From positions 1 to 17,659 of the forward strand of contig JAQIWT010000580.1 of the NCBI GenBank assembly GCA_034696485.1: DNA of 17,659 nucleotides, given 5' to 3'. How positions within the stretch are numbered: position 1 is the stretch's first letter; each line of letters begins with the position of its first letter. Below the pieces are notes generated by a model. The model saw only the letters and a program-made list of their open reading frames with translations. It did not search any database and had not been told where the DNA came from. Below, one piece after another: positions 7,707 to 17,659 of this stretch. Source of the DNA: Isohypsibius dastychi. Its lineage: Eukaryota > Tardigrada > Eutardigrada > Parachela > Isohypsibiidae. The position numbers and the translations under genes are program-made.

Positions 7707-10700
7707 TTATTTGCCAGTCGTCCGTTTTGCTCGTACAATTTTTCTCGCCGCAGGAGGTCCCCTGAAAAGCAAAATGTCAAACATTTCCGGTCAAAAAATG
7801 CATCAAGCCATCTTACATTGCCGCTCCAAACGTTCCTTCCGCAGAAACTCCAAGGGGCATTCCGAAACCATTCGCAGTCGCTAATCCTTGTGACCCGAAT
7901 GGAAGGACAGGTTGCGAAGCGTGTGTTCCGTTCTGAACAGCTGGCTGAGCAGGTTGTCCCCATGCACCAAGTCCGCCGGATCCAAATGCCGGTGCATTTG
8001 AACTAACATTTCCAAATATTGATGGAGCAACACTTCCTAAACATTCAGTTTCACCAATTAACAATCGAACAAAAAACACCGAGATGAAACGGGAAGAGTT
8101 CCAGATTTGCGTGGACTGGTATCCATTTGATTGATTGATTTCCGTTTGCCGGAAAATTACTTACCGGTTGTAAGACTACCAGGTTGAGCAGTTGTAGTCG
8201 TCACCGATGCTGGTGTTCCGAATCCACTGAATGCCGATTGAGTTGTGGCACCGCCGCCGAACGAAAACCCACCAGGGGCACTCGATGTTGCACCTCCAAA
8301 ACTAAAGCCTAAAAGTGGGGGATATTACCGAAGTGTTTTGAGAAACCTGACTGAAGTTGATCCGAAAATCTCAGCAACCATTTTATTCAAAAACATGGTA
8401 GAAACAAACAGACCAAAAAAAATCCTATATCCTCTTCAACTTTCCTCACGCGATTCTAACTAGCTGAATAAAACAACCAATTCTGAACGTTCTAAAAGAT
8501 TGAGAATCCACTTGATACTGGATTCTGATGCAAAACTTCCTCCACTTTTCTTCTTCGAACTCTTCTTAACGCCTCTTCTTCTGCGGTGCCGGAAAACTTG
8601 ACCATTCTGTAATGCACCGAGATTCTAACTTTGAAAATCACAAAAGCACCATTAAAAATACAACAAACACGCTCGTCCTTACCTGGTGCAGGAATACCAC
8701 TAGCCATGGCTGGTTTTCCAAATGACGATCCAAAAGGCGCTATCGAAGCCGCGGCCGGAGTTGTGCCGGCTATCGAACTCGTACCAATCGAACCTGGTCC
8801 GTTGGCAAATCCACCGAATGCGGATGGGGCGACGCTCGTTGCAGCTGTACCTAAATTCAAATACGTGCCCAAGCTCTCAGACACAAAATCAAGGAATTGA
8901 ATGCTTACTCGAAGGCGCGAAAAACGAGAACGGAACTGGCTGCTGAGCACCGCTTTCTGTTGTGCTTTTCTTAGCCGCGGCTCCAAAAAAGCTGGACTCT
9001 TTACCATCAGATACGGCAGAAAAAGATGAAGCTGGTGCTGCCGGCTTGTCAGCTGTTTGTGACGATGGACCTATAAAAAAATTCAGATTCCAACAAAAAC
9101 TACAGATAAATTGATAAATAAGAATAAAAACGAATATTAACACTAACTATAATAAATTCGTAAAATATGAAGAAATTTGATGAAGTGCTGTTTTCTTAAC
9201 TTACCATTAGTAGCTGGTGTTCCAAGAGAGCCGAAGAAACTCGCCGTGAAAACTGGCGCTGAGGAAGTTGCCACCGCGTCGGGTTTGCCAACTCCACCGA
9301 ACGAAAATGTCGGAATCGATGACGAAACTGCTGAGGTCGCCGCCGGTAGAGGTGCTCCAAATGTGAATCCGCCGGAAGTGACAGCGGTCACTGGTTTCGG
9401 CTGCGTGCCCGGCGCCGCGGAGGTCGTGGCTACCGGCGCACCGAATGTGAACAACGGTGCTGCTGGCGCAGATTCCTTCGGTTTAGGAGCGCTTCCCGGT
9501 TTCACAGCACCGCAAGCCGGACATGTGTCTTGCTCTTGTTTATTCTGGCACATACAATCGGGACACGACCATCCAGCCGGCTTTTTCCAAATATCATTGA
9601 ACGCGGGCGCAGCATCTGGTTTTGGCGCTGAAGGTGCAGTCACTGGCGGTGTTTCCTTAGGTTTTTCACTTCGAACTGGTTCAGCCGGCTTGGATTGTTC
9701 TGGAACCTGTCTGGCAGGAACTGGCGATGCGGATCGTTCCTTCTTTTTCTTTGAGCTTTCCAAGCGCTTTTCCATAGTCAGCTTATCAGTTCCACATCTT
9801 TCACACCTGTTTCCGCCGGTTTTGTTCACCTTATCACAAAGACTGCAAGTCCATTCCTGATCAATAATCTGTACATCTTCTTGGTTCTTTTTCGCCTCTT
9901 TTTGCGATTTCTCTCCTTGCTCCACAGCGCCAACAGACTGCGAATCTTTTGACTGCCGAGAATCCGCCGTGATTCTTTCACAAACATCACACTCTTCTCC
10001 AACGGACTTCAAGATGCGGATTCCACAAGCGCGACATGTTTTCAACGGTGACTGGCGTTTCATTTCCAGCGACAATTTATCCACAGTCGAACTGAGCGCT
10101 AACGCAAGCTCTCCCGATGGCACGACAACCAAGGGCGAAAATCCAAACATACCATCCGCCTCAAATATGGGCAAACTTTTTCTGGGGTTAAACGTGAAAT
10201 CAGGGACTTTGATTTTCGACGGCGCTTTTGAAACGAAACCCTGATTCTTCTGGTTAACCGGAAGTGGTTCGCCTGGCTTTTTCAGTCCGGATATTCCTGA
10301 TGCTAAATTCAGCGATCCGGCGTATCGTTTGATGGCATGATGGGGAGGAAATATCTTGCTTCCAACATCGCTGGCTGGTCGATTTAAAACACCGAAACGT
10401 GAGACAGTTGATGACGCACCGAAAGATTTGCGATCTGTGGACTTTGGGAAGTACGAACTGATCTTCGGAGCTGCTGGAGCCTCATCTTCCTGATCAACTT
10501 CAGCGAAACCGCGTTTCCGAGATGGAGTTGTAGCTGATGAACTAGCCGGAGTTGCGGCAGACTTTAAATGAATGGTAAGCGGATGTTTCACGGACGTTTT
10601 GATGGGAGAAACGGCTGGGAGAAAATTCGCTTTTGCGGAAACTGGCGACGACCATTTCTGTTGTTGAGATGTATTCCTCTGTTCCATTAAAGGTGAACGA

Positions 10701-11499
10701 GGAGCTGAATAACCGGAAAATGCTGGTTTTCTTTCCGGAATCGAAAAGTCTGAATAAAAATGCATATCGATTTCTGTCTGTGACAACAATAAAAATAAGA
10801 TCTCACTTGTACTCGGTTTTGTTAAAGGTGGTCGCTGACGAACAACTGCTTGGCTTCCACTCGACATTTCCACATCTGAATCCTCGTCATCCGTAATGTA
10901 TTCAGAACGCGAGGCTGGCCTTTCATCTGAGCTGAAGGAAACATTTGGAGGCATTCCGTTTCGTGGAGGATCTTCAGGATTTTCATCCAGACGCGTCTGT
11001 CCGAATTCCACATTTCCAGCGCGTCTCCGTTTTGCCGGACGATCTGGCTGGGAAATAACCTGCGGATCGGAAATAGTCCTCGCAACTTTGCTCGTGCGTG
11101 AGTTGGCTGTTTTCCTCCTTGTCTGAACAGGAGGCAATCTGGATGGATTCCGTTTGCTGAACCACGACGAAGGTATCAAACTAGATGCGAGAGTTCCTAT
11201 CCTTCCCTGAAAGAATCTCATAAATTCCATTGTAACAACACACCAGAGCACATCCACAAACAAATCTAAAACATCGCATCGGAACAGATTTGACTGATAA
11301 AATACCGATAAATCCGAAGTGGGAACGACCTGGCTACTGATAGCGATCACAGGTGTCTGCTTCGGAAAATAACGGAACAATTTGGACTTACCAGTAAAGT
11401 ATTTCCAGACTCAATTCCCGGTATTGGGGCCGGAGTCCCATCCAAATAATAACCGTTCGTTTCATCCATTTCCTGAATATCTTCATCATCGGCGTCCAT
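7707..11499 (-). CDS. NUP153: Nup153-like nuclear pore basket nucleoporin
   Basis: Eight exons close in frame: 11499-11392, 11206-10807, 10749-9205, 9070-8909, 8850-8683, 8308-8165, 8036-7817 and 7761-7707, giving 933 residues. Residues 1-36 are acidic. An amphipathic stretch follows (GRIGTLASSLIPSSWFSKR, 37-55), resembling the membrane-binding helix of Nup153. Basic clusters include PAKRRRA (93-99). Two RanBP2-type zinc fingers are clear: W469-C471-C474-N478-C485-C488 and W563-C565-C568-N572-C579-C582. A degenerate CxxC-x11-CxxC at 408-426 lacks the Trp and Asn. The C-terminal third is an FG domain (FTFGAP, FSFGG, FFGS, AFGG, IFGN, GFGM, TFGA). The protein ends in RKIVRAKRTTGK, close to the RKI..A-R/K tail of human Nup153. 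Zinc fingers of this type bind Ran, FG repeats bind importins, and Nup153 anchors the basket at the inner face of the pore. It is shorter than the vertebrate protein (about 1475 residues). CANT1 follows downstream on the same strand. Confidence 0.9.
10750..10806 (-). other. 57-nt stop-free intron of the NUP153-like gene (frame-preserving)
   Basis: It has GTGAGA and TATTCAG ends. Removal joins AGT-ACA-A to AC-TTT. The length is a multiple of three and there is no stop, so retention would insert 19 mostly hydrophobic residues. I call it an intron because its size and ends match neighbouring introns and its product is unlike the hydrophilic flanks. Confidence 0.65.
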
Positions 11500-11869
11500 C
11501 ACAACTGATCAGTAACAGCAGTTAACTGTCAATCACAGATCTTGTTTCAGGATATTTCTCGAGTGGCAACGGGACCACGAATACGACGGATGACTTGCTA
11601 AACGCCTTATTTGAAAAATCTCGTCCGTTGGCGTTCAGGACCTAGCTGGTGCGTCTTCAAGAGAGAAGCTGACAACGTTCCAAATATCCGATTTCACCAA
11701 TCGAATCTTCCGCAGATCAGGAATCCTTTAGAACTGAAATCTGCCAGTATCCCAAAATTAAACGGAGTGGAATTATCCCCACAGACAAAATCAACGATTG
11801 AGATGTGAGAACCAGCAATCAGGTATGAAGAAATCAAGAAATGCGAAAGCGAGATGGTTCTTGAATGAA

Positions 11870-11885
11870 TGACGTAATGACGTAA
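11870..11885 (+). promoter_or_regulatory. Tandem TGACGTAA (CRE/bZIP-type) sites
   Basis: Two perfect, directly abutting copies of TGACGTAA occupy 11870-11877 and 11878-11885. TGACGTAA is a recognised variant of the CRE/ATF half-site family bound by CREB, ATF and C/EBP-type bZIP factors. The pair lies about 370 nt upstream of the NUP153-like start codon, so a promoter role is plausible but inferred. Confidence 0.5.
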
Positions 11886-11886
11886 C

Positions 11887-11920
11887 GCGCCACCTGCTCG
11901 GAATGGCCGACAGGTGGCGC
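11887..11920. repeat. GC-rich inverted repeat (hairpin) with E-box cores
   Basis: GCGCCACCTG at 11887-11896 is perfectly complementary to CAGGTGGCGC at 11911-11920. Inside it, TCGG and CCGA pair again around a 5-nt AATGG loop, leaving one bulged base. Each arm contains CACCTG/CAGGTG, the core bound by Snail/ZEB or bHLH-type factors. It starts 2 nt after the tandem TGACGTAA sites. Confidence 0.7.
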
Positions 11921-13208
11921 TTAACATCCGATATAACTGGATACGGCATAAGTTATCGGTTTAATTAATTGTTTACTGTACTTCTACAACAGTTATTTAG
12001 CCAGTTCTAATACACGTTATTTTGCGAAATTGTTTGCCAGTCATTATTTTCTTCATGATTATTTCACTTCTGGTTGTCTTATCACCTGCGGAGGTTTCGA
12101 TAAATTCGTTTCCGAGGTCCGAGCATCTTAAAAATCAAAACTTGGTTTTGTTATAATTTACTCTCATTTCATGACTACAATTATCTTATGCATGAAAAAA
12201 TCTTTCTTATATCACAAAACTCTTTTATTTAGTTTCCTGTTTATGAAAACATGTGTAGCTAGATTTTCGTCCAACAAAGGCCTTTTTAGCATACTGAAGT
12301 TTTCCTATGATTTGACCAGAATAAGATGCGACACCTTCAGAACTGAACTGTCTACTCGGTTTAAATTTACATCAGTTTTGCTCGTCACCAATATATATCT
12401 CCAAATGACACTGCTTAACTGCTGACAAATTCTGTATATTTTTAGGCAGCGTTCTAAATTTAGTTCTGGAACACGGATATGACATTTTACGCATTTATTT
12501 GTCTGATGGATTGCATGGCTCTGAATCGATGCTCTTTTAGAATGCATTTGGTATGACGTGGGTTGAACATGAATTATGAGAGATGATATGTACCAGCACA
12601 GGCTAAATGCCAACGAGAAATATACTCGTTGATTCAATACTGTAACTGACGGAGGATAATGACTTCGGAATACTGTATATTTCAAAGCAAAATATGGAAT
12701 ATTGTGTGGCTATTCAAATATTTCTATTTTATATTCTTTCTTATAATTTTTGAATTCTGTTTCTGTGAAAATTCGAGTATTTTCTGTTACTGTATTCATT
12801 AACATCCTTTTGTATCGGAAATAATATCACCTCGATTCGATTAATTAATTAATAGTTAATTCTCGCCGAACGACCGGTAAAGCTGAGCTGACAATAACCC
12901 CTTTTAACTCTTCTCGAAGAACTGTTTGTCTTTCCTCGCATCGATTTTTCAGTGTAATAAATAATTTACACAATCAATCCGAGTAACCGTGTTCATATTT
13001 TTGTCGACAGAGTGAATACGAGTCTGGCTTGACTCACAATATATTTTACAGGGACATCATTCAACAGATCTGGTTTATAAAAAAGGAAGACATTACTTAT
13101 CAAATAGTCGCCGAACCTAGAACACCCTGATTTTTTGCTTTTGATCTGAGCCAGGAATTTCCGGCGTATCGTATATCTGGATCATCCTTTTTCCCGGATG
13201 TGTCGGTA

Positions 13209-13244
13209 TTTTCGGTATGGCCACCTTTTCCGACTTACCGAAAA
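13209..13244. repeat. Inverted repeat TTTTCGGTA / TACCGAAAA
   Basis: A perfect 9-bp inverted repeat with an 18-nt spacer lies in the intergenic region about 680 nt upstream of the receptor start. It is not flanked by any gene end, so a terminator role is not indicated. Confidence 0.6.
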
Positions 13245-13920
13245 AACTCCCTGATTTTTTCCCCATCCAGCGTCATCTAGATAACATGACTTCCGGCTAC
13301 ACGATTATGAGATGTCTAATTATCGCTTAGTGAAAGAATGTCATTCCAGCGATTCTAGATAGAAAATAGTGATTAATTTGCTCGATTAACCGCTGGAATT
13401 CCTCCAGATCGGAAGCTCATCTCATCATTCAGCGAATGCCTCCTGAATATGACAGGATGAGTGCAGGTCACCGGAAGCCCCGGAAACTGAACCCACTTGT
13501 GAATCCTTGTGAGCTGTTCGGCCCATTAATTCAGTTCTCTCCTTTGGGATAGGCGGGGATTATTTTCTTGGCTAAATGGGCCTGAATAAACACTAGACCA
13601 GTCAATATCACAACTCTCGTACTCGCTCCACACCCTTTTACTAACCGGCTGGTGTTTTTAATTAATTTTAATTTCTGGAAGCAGCCAGAACTGGTATTAT
13701 GTGAATTTGAAATGTTTTTGTCGGATGCAATTTTGTTCGCGTCAATCGGCTTTGGAGAGTGATGTTCTGTCCTGCTGACACAGGAATTACGATGCAGCAG
13801 CTGCCCCTGTCCAATTGATCACATCAAGCGTCGAGATTAAATCTCTCCCACTTGAAGTCGGACTTTTTTGGAGCGGAATAATCAGCTCGAACCGGGGTAA
13901 AAAAAATCCGAACCGGAACA

Positions 13921-16900
13921 ATGGCCGATGATTATTCGGAATTTATAAACTGGCAGAATGATTCGAATTCGACTAATTGTTCCAACAGCGAATGTTTATC
14001 CGACGCGGATTATATGCAGTATATTGAGAATTATATATTTCCGTCCCCGTTTGAATGGCTTTGGATTGCATTGAGTATCGTAATCTTCTTAGTGGGGACT
14101 ATCGGAAATGTACTGGTTATTGTTTCCGTGATCCGGAATCCGTCGATGAGGAGTGTCACTAATCACTTCATTGTTAATCTTAGCATTGCCGATTTTTTGG
14201 TGCTCGTGATCTGCTTGCCGCCAACCATTTTATGGGATGTCACAGAGACTTGGTTTCTTGGGAGTGCGATGTGCCGAGCGGTTTTATTTTGTCAGGTATA
14301 TTAAAAGGCAGAATAAAAAAATTAGAAAAACAAATATTATTAAAAATTACTCAAAAAGATTTTCTTCATTACAAATTTGGGATGAGCTCTGCTATCAAAA
14401 TATTCCATTAAAAACCAAATTGTAATTCTTCGAAATCAGTCGCGTGTTAAATTCCTGAACAAACAGAATCAGTATTGAACTGCTCCTGGTTTGTCCATAA
14501 CAAAACTAACCGATCAGCTCATGCGTAAGAAATTTCCTCCTTTAATTACACATCCTGCTTTTTTCATCTCGACATGTTGGGGATTTCTTTGGTAGGATTA
14601 AAAGCTTTCTGAATAATTAAACTCAGTGTGGAAAAAGCTGCCGTTATCCTTTCTCGACCTCAAAGTAGCTTGTTTCAGTTGACAGAATAAATCTGATGTC
14701 AAAAAGGGCAAATCCGAGTAAATATTTTATACGAATTAAAAAATTTTGGAGTCAGATTTATTACCCGGAATAAACAGCTGCTTCAGAACACAAGGGTTGC
14801 TTCAGATTAAATGGCCGTGAATGTGTGACGATTTTATGTCCTCAAGATAATAAAGTTAGGCAAATGAGTATCGGCCCGGAAGGAAGCCGGCATCATGGGG
14901 AATCAGAATGGATGTTCATCATCTTCCTGATTGATTAATTTTGAAACGGGTCGTCATAAATTAAGTATTAGTCTGGCAAAAGCACACAAATATTTTTTGC
15001 TTTGATGTGTTTGGTAACAATTATAATAGTCATCAGGAAAAGTGTATTTCAGCTCTGGAAATTTTGGAGTATTATGGTAAGAAAAAAATCTCGGAATTGA
15101 TCCATTAAAATGCTTTTAGAAGAAAAGATTGGTTTTTCACGAATCTCATTTTTTATTTGCAGAGGGTCTGCGTGTCCGTTTCCGTTCTGACGTTCTTCTG
15201 CATCGCGGTGGATAGATGGTGGGCCATCGTTAATCCTCTCAAATTCGCCAGCACAGCCTTCCGGGCGAAAATTGCCGTACTTTTCACATGGTAAGAAGCC
15301 ATTATTTACGCTGTTCTGATGTCAATACCATCAGCGCACTCATTCAATTCAACAGCAAAGAAAACTCGACAAATCTGATTAAGCGTTTAAATTTCAAAGT
15401 ATTTACAAAACGAAGCAGGTTTGTTAACATGATTACTAAAAGTCTGCCATACTTTAAAGCATTTCCATTAGTCTAAATTATAATGATATGTAATACTGTA
15501 CATCCGTCGCACATTCTTTAATTAGAATGACAATTTGTCGCCACACATCGGTGACCCGAGAAAGTCAAACGAGAGAAGATCTGGTGTTTTGGCACATGCT
15601 TGAAGATTGTGACAGGTTTTCTCTGTACCGTAAGTGTGTAAAAAGAACACGTTCTGGAAGCCATCAAATCTATAATTGCGGCTCTCCATCGCAATCTTTT
15701 TGGCTTCATAATGTGAATTAGGGATATCGGGTTCCGCGTGCATATTGACAGTAAACTACAGATGTACAGTACATCAAAGTTCCGATGAAAATCAATAATA
15801 ATGGCTGCAAAAGAAAATAATTCACCACTTTTTGCGTTTGTTATTACTTTTTTCATTTGTCTAACTTTTAATATTATGAAATCTCTTTTTTTGTTAGTTT
15901 CTGTGCAAACCATCGGATTGTCTCCTAACCATCTCACAAATTCATGTCAAAAGATCACACATTTAACAGATTTAAAACGTGTCTTTCCAAGTTCGAATTT
16001 GTAAAACTTTTCAGGTGAATTTACTGATTATAAATCACAGTATTTTTCCAGGTTGGTTGCCATATTGTTTTCGCTTCCGGAACTGTTATATCTGGATGTC
16101 AAGAAGTCATTCCTGCCAATGCAATCAATTTACTTCACTCAATGTGTCGCCCACTGGAACGATGCACAAGAGACAGCTTATCAGCTATTTGTTTTTTACA
16201 CGTTTTACGTCGTCCCATTCTGCACAATGACCGTTCTTTATGGCCAAATTGTCTACACTCTCTGGTGGAGGATGCTGCCGCAAAATGCGTCCAATGGTAC
16301 CCCGTCGTTTTCTCGATCGGGGACCTCTCGAGTTCAAGTGCGCATCACGGCTCCGGCTGCAGCCTCTAATGGCTACCACACTCCTCCTCCACCACCTTCT
16401 TCGCATAACGCGACTTTTGTGGATAATCAAATACAAAGTAGACGCAAAGTGGCAATGATGCTGGTAAGATGGAGGATTATTCTCGTACTCATACTATTAT
16501 GCTCAAGTGTCAGTGATGAGATGAGTGTCTGTAATTCGATAAGCGGTTCTCAAAAGAAAACACCCATTGATTTACTTCCGCGAAAGGCTTGCACCGGATT
16601 GTCTCATCCTCACTGCATGAACTAGAAATATGTAACCGTTCCTGCATTTTGAAACCGTGCAAAACAACAATGTTTTTATGTCAAAACAAAGGTTTAATAC
16701 TAACAATTAAAATAGTTGGCAATTCATTGTGTTAAATTCAGGTAAACATTTCAGAACAACGAGGAATATGCTAAGTGAGGTCTTTGACTTTAAATGTAGT
16801 TTTCTGGAAGAACATGGTTTTCGTTTCGTGGTCGCGATAATATTATTAAGCGGTGGTTCGTCGATTGCATCCCTGCTGAACTATTCAGAAGACACCACAC

Positions 16901-17449
16901 AGAAATGTGACCTTTTGTATTTTTCACAGATTATCACCGTGGCTCTATTCGCCTTTTGTTATTTGCCAGTTCACACTGTGAATCTGCTGAGGTGGGTGCA
17001 GCTGATCTACTTACTGAGAGCACAGTGCTGTGTTGCCGAATATTAACTAACTGACTGTATTCAATCCAGGTCGACCATCGGTCTTCCAAACACTGAGATT
17101 TGGGTGACGGTCTCCCTTCTAGTTCACTGGACGTGTTACATGCAGAATTCGACAAATCCGATAATATACTACTTAATGAGCGGTGGGTTACCAATGAATT
17201 ACCAAGTTCTTCATTTCAATATTCAACTCTAAATTTGTCTTCGCAGAAAAGTTCAGGAGAGAGTTTAACCGAATTTTCAAGTGTTGTATCCGGCCTGTTC
17301 ATCTCCAAATCCGCAGGAGGAATTCATCGGAAGTATTTCACTGCCGACCTTCAGCTCCCACATACTACCATGCCTTGCCGATGCAAAGAAACTCCCATCA
17401 TCTGAGCCAGTTGAGAGATCCGGCAAGAGACGTAATTGTTCAAATTTGA
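13921..17449 (+). CDS. Allatotropin/orexin-type neuropeptide receptor (class A GPCR)
   Basis: Six exons join in frame: 13921-14295, 15163-15290, 16052-16463, 16930-16991, 17070-17182 and 17247-17449, giving 430 residues. The N-terminus carries three N-glycosylation sequons (N13, N16, N19). TM1 has GNVLV with N63. TM2 has NLSIADFLV (D91) followed by CLPPTILWDVTETWFLG, a hallmark shared with orexin receptors. C118 and C199 can form the usual extracellular disulfide. TM3 reads VSVSVLTFFCIAVDRWWAI with DRW (142-144), as in orexin receptors, instead of DRY. TM5 is about 210-238, TM6 has FAFCYLP (312-318), TM7 has NPIIY (355-359), and helix 8 has KFRREF..IFKCC with likely palmitoylated cysteines. 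The third intracellular loop (240-298) has a TPPPPP run. The family couples neuropeptide binding at the plasma membrane to Gq/calcium signalling; the ligand is inferred, since arthropod and other protostome members bind allatotropin. The ATG has a favourable ACAATGG context. Confidence 0.92.
14296..15162 (+). other. Intron 1 of the allatotropin/orexin-type receptor
   Basis: These 867 nt interrupt the gene within TM3, after codon 125, with GTATAT and TTTGCAG ends in phase 0. I see no coding exon, RNA gene or clear repeat inside. Confidence 0.8.
15291..16051 (+). other. Intron 2 of the allatotropin/orexin-type receptor
   Basis: These 761 nt split the Trp168 codon at the start of TM4 (phase 2), with GTAAGA and TTTCCAG ends. 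Antisense and sense open frames at 15518-15937 have no family resemblance. No gene is called inside. Confidence 0.8.
16464..16929 (+). other. Intron 3 of the allatotropin/orexin-type receptor
   Basis: These 466 nt lie at the start of TM6, between MML and IITVAL, with GTAAGA and TTCACAG ends in phase 0. The sequence is AT-rich. No coding or structural element is recognised. Confidence 0.8.
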
Positions 17450-17523
17450 ATTTCCTTAAAATTTTCGTATTTCACCAAAAACATGAAAACCCAGACAACT
17501 GCGGCCTTCTGACAACTTTAATG

Positions 17524-17529
17524 ATTAAA
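17524..17529 (+). terminator. Candidate polyadenylation signal (ATTAAA) for the receptor gene
   Basis: ATTAAA occurs 75 nt after the receptor stop codon. No AATAAA is present nearer. The remaining bases to the window end show nothing else. Confidence 0.4.
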
Positions 17530-17659
17530 CGCGCCCAGTTATACTAGAACCGATTTGGTTGATTGGAAAACAACGAGGAAATGTAAAATCCGAAATAATA
17601 ACGAAAGTAATTTCGGGGCAGCTGACTGCATCAACGAAGGCGACAAAAAAAGATACTGC

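Larger units (their letters stand above)
11500..13920. other. Long AT-rich intergenic region between divergent NUP153-like and receptor genes
   Basis: These 2.4 kb hold no coding region I can support. Open frames at 12171-12425, 12305-12685 and 11611-11927 are short, of low complexity and without family resemblance. It must contain the promoters and 5' UTRs of both flanking genes. Visible structure is limited to a tandem bZIP-type site with a GC-rich hairpin at 11870-11920, an inverted repeat at 13209-13244, a short direct repeat of CCCTGATTTTTT near 13127 and 13250, and TTAATTAATTAAT tracts near 12840. I found no tRNA-like cloverleaf. Confidence 0.6.

Noticed and set aside
9177-9860. 227-codon plus-strand frame rich in Gly and Ala
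   Set aside because: It is antisense to the FG-repeat and zinc-finger region of the NUP153-like gene and inherits that low complexity.
12305-12685. 126-codon minus-strand frame in the long intergenic region
   Set aside because: It has AT-rich composition, an overlapping sense frame of equal quality and no recognisable motif; chance is the simpler explanation.
13406-13415. AGATCGGAAG, identical to the beginning of a common sequencing adapter
   Set aside because: The match stops after 10 bases and the flanks continue as normal AT-rich sequence, so adapter contamination is unlikely.
15518-15937. Possible retroelement or gag-like fragment inside receptor intron 2
   Set aside because: A GGTGACCCGAGAAAGTC stretch recalled sequence near LTR-element starts, but no long terminal repeats, zinc knuckle or polymerase motif could be seen.
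1-17659. CRISPR array, prokaryotic operon or phage-type system
   Set aside because: Spliced genes, polyadenylation hexamers and animal-specific families show eukaryotic nuclear DNA; no regularly spaced repeats occur.

Overview
The window is eukaryotic and reads as a compact gene neighbourhood from an invertebrate animal. Genes are split by short GT-AG introns (mostly 54-202 nt, with a few of 370-870 nt inside a receptor gene and a nucleoporin gene). Acceptors are of the TTTGTAG/TTTCAG type, polyadenylation signals are AATAAA/ATTAAA, and gene content is metazoan. A tardigrade-like ecdysozoan would fit the intron sizes and gene set, but that is a low-confidence guess made without any database search.

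Layout, left to right. (1) 1-488, minus: 5' part of a SPATA17-type IQ-motif gene, cut by the window edge. (2) 728-1354, plus: exons 2-4 of the 20S proteasome subunit beta type-2 (PSMB2); the N-terminal exon is not found. (3) 1688-2125, minus: single-exon V-ATPase subunit F (ATP6V1F), convergent with PSMB2. (4) 2544-5538, plus: two-exon, 930-residue coiled-coil protein that I could not assign to a family, divergent from ATP6V1F. (5) 5598-6976, minus: two-exon calcium-activated apyrase (CANT1), tail-to-tail with the coiled-coil gene and only 59 nt from it. (6) 7707-11499, minus: eight-exon Nup153-like nucleoporin (933 residues) with zinc fingers, FG repeats and a conserved basic C-terminus. (7) About 2.4 kb of AT-rich non-coding DNA with a tandem bZIP-type site and hairpins. 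(8) 13921-17449, plus: six-exon allatotropin/orexin-type receptor (430 residues, class A GPCR).

The genes do not form one pathway. Most are housekeeping (protein degradation, organelle acidification, Golgi/ER nucleotide hydrolysis, nuclear pore), with one ciliary/sperm-type gene and one neuropeptide receptor. I built all exon models by hand by joining splice sites so that reading phase and family similarity agreed; every intron-containing model closes in frame. I found no mobile element, CRISPR array, rRNA or tRNA. I saw no clear new biological system. The best leads are the unassigned coiled-coil protein, the missing PSMB2 first exon, alternative N- and C-termini of the Nup153-like protein, and the bZIP-site/hairpin module at 11870-11920.
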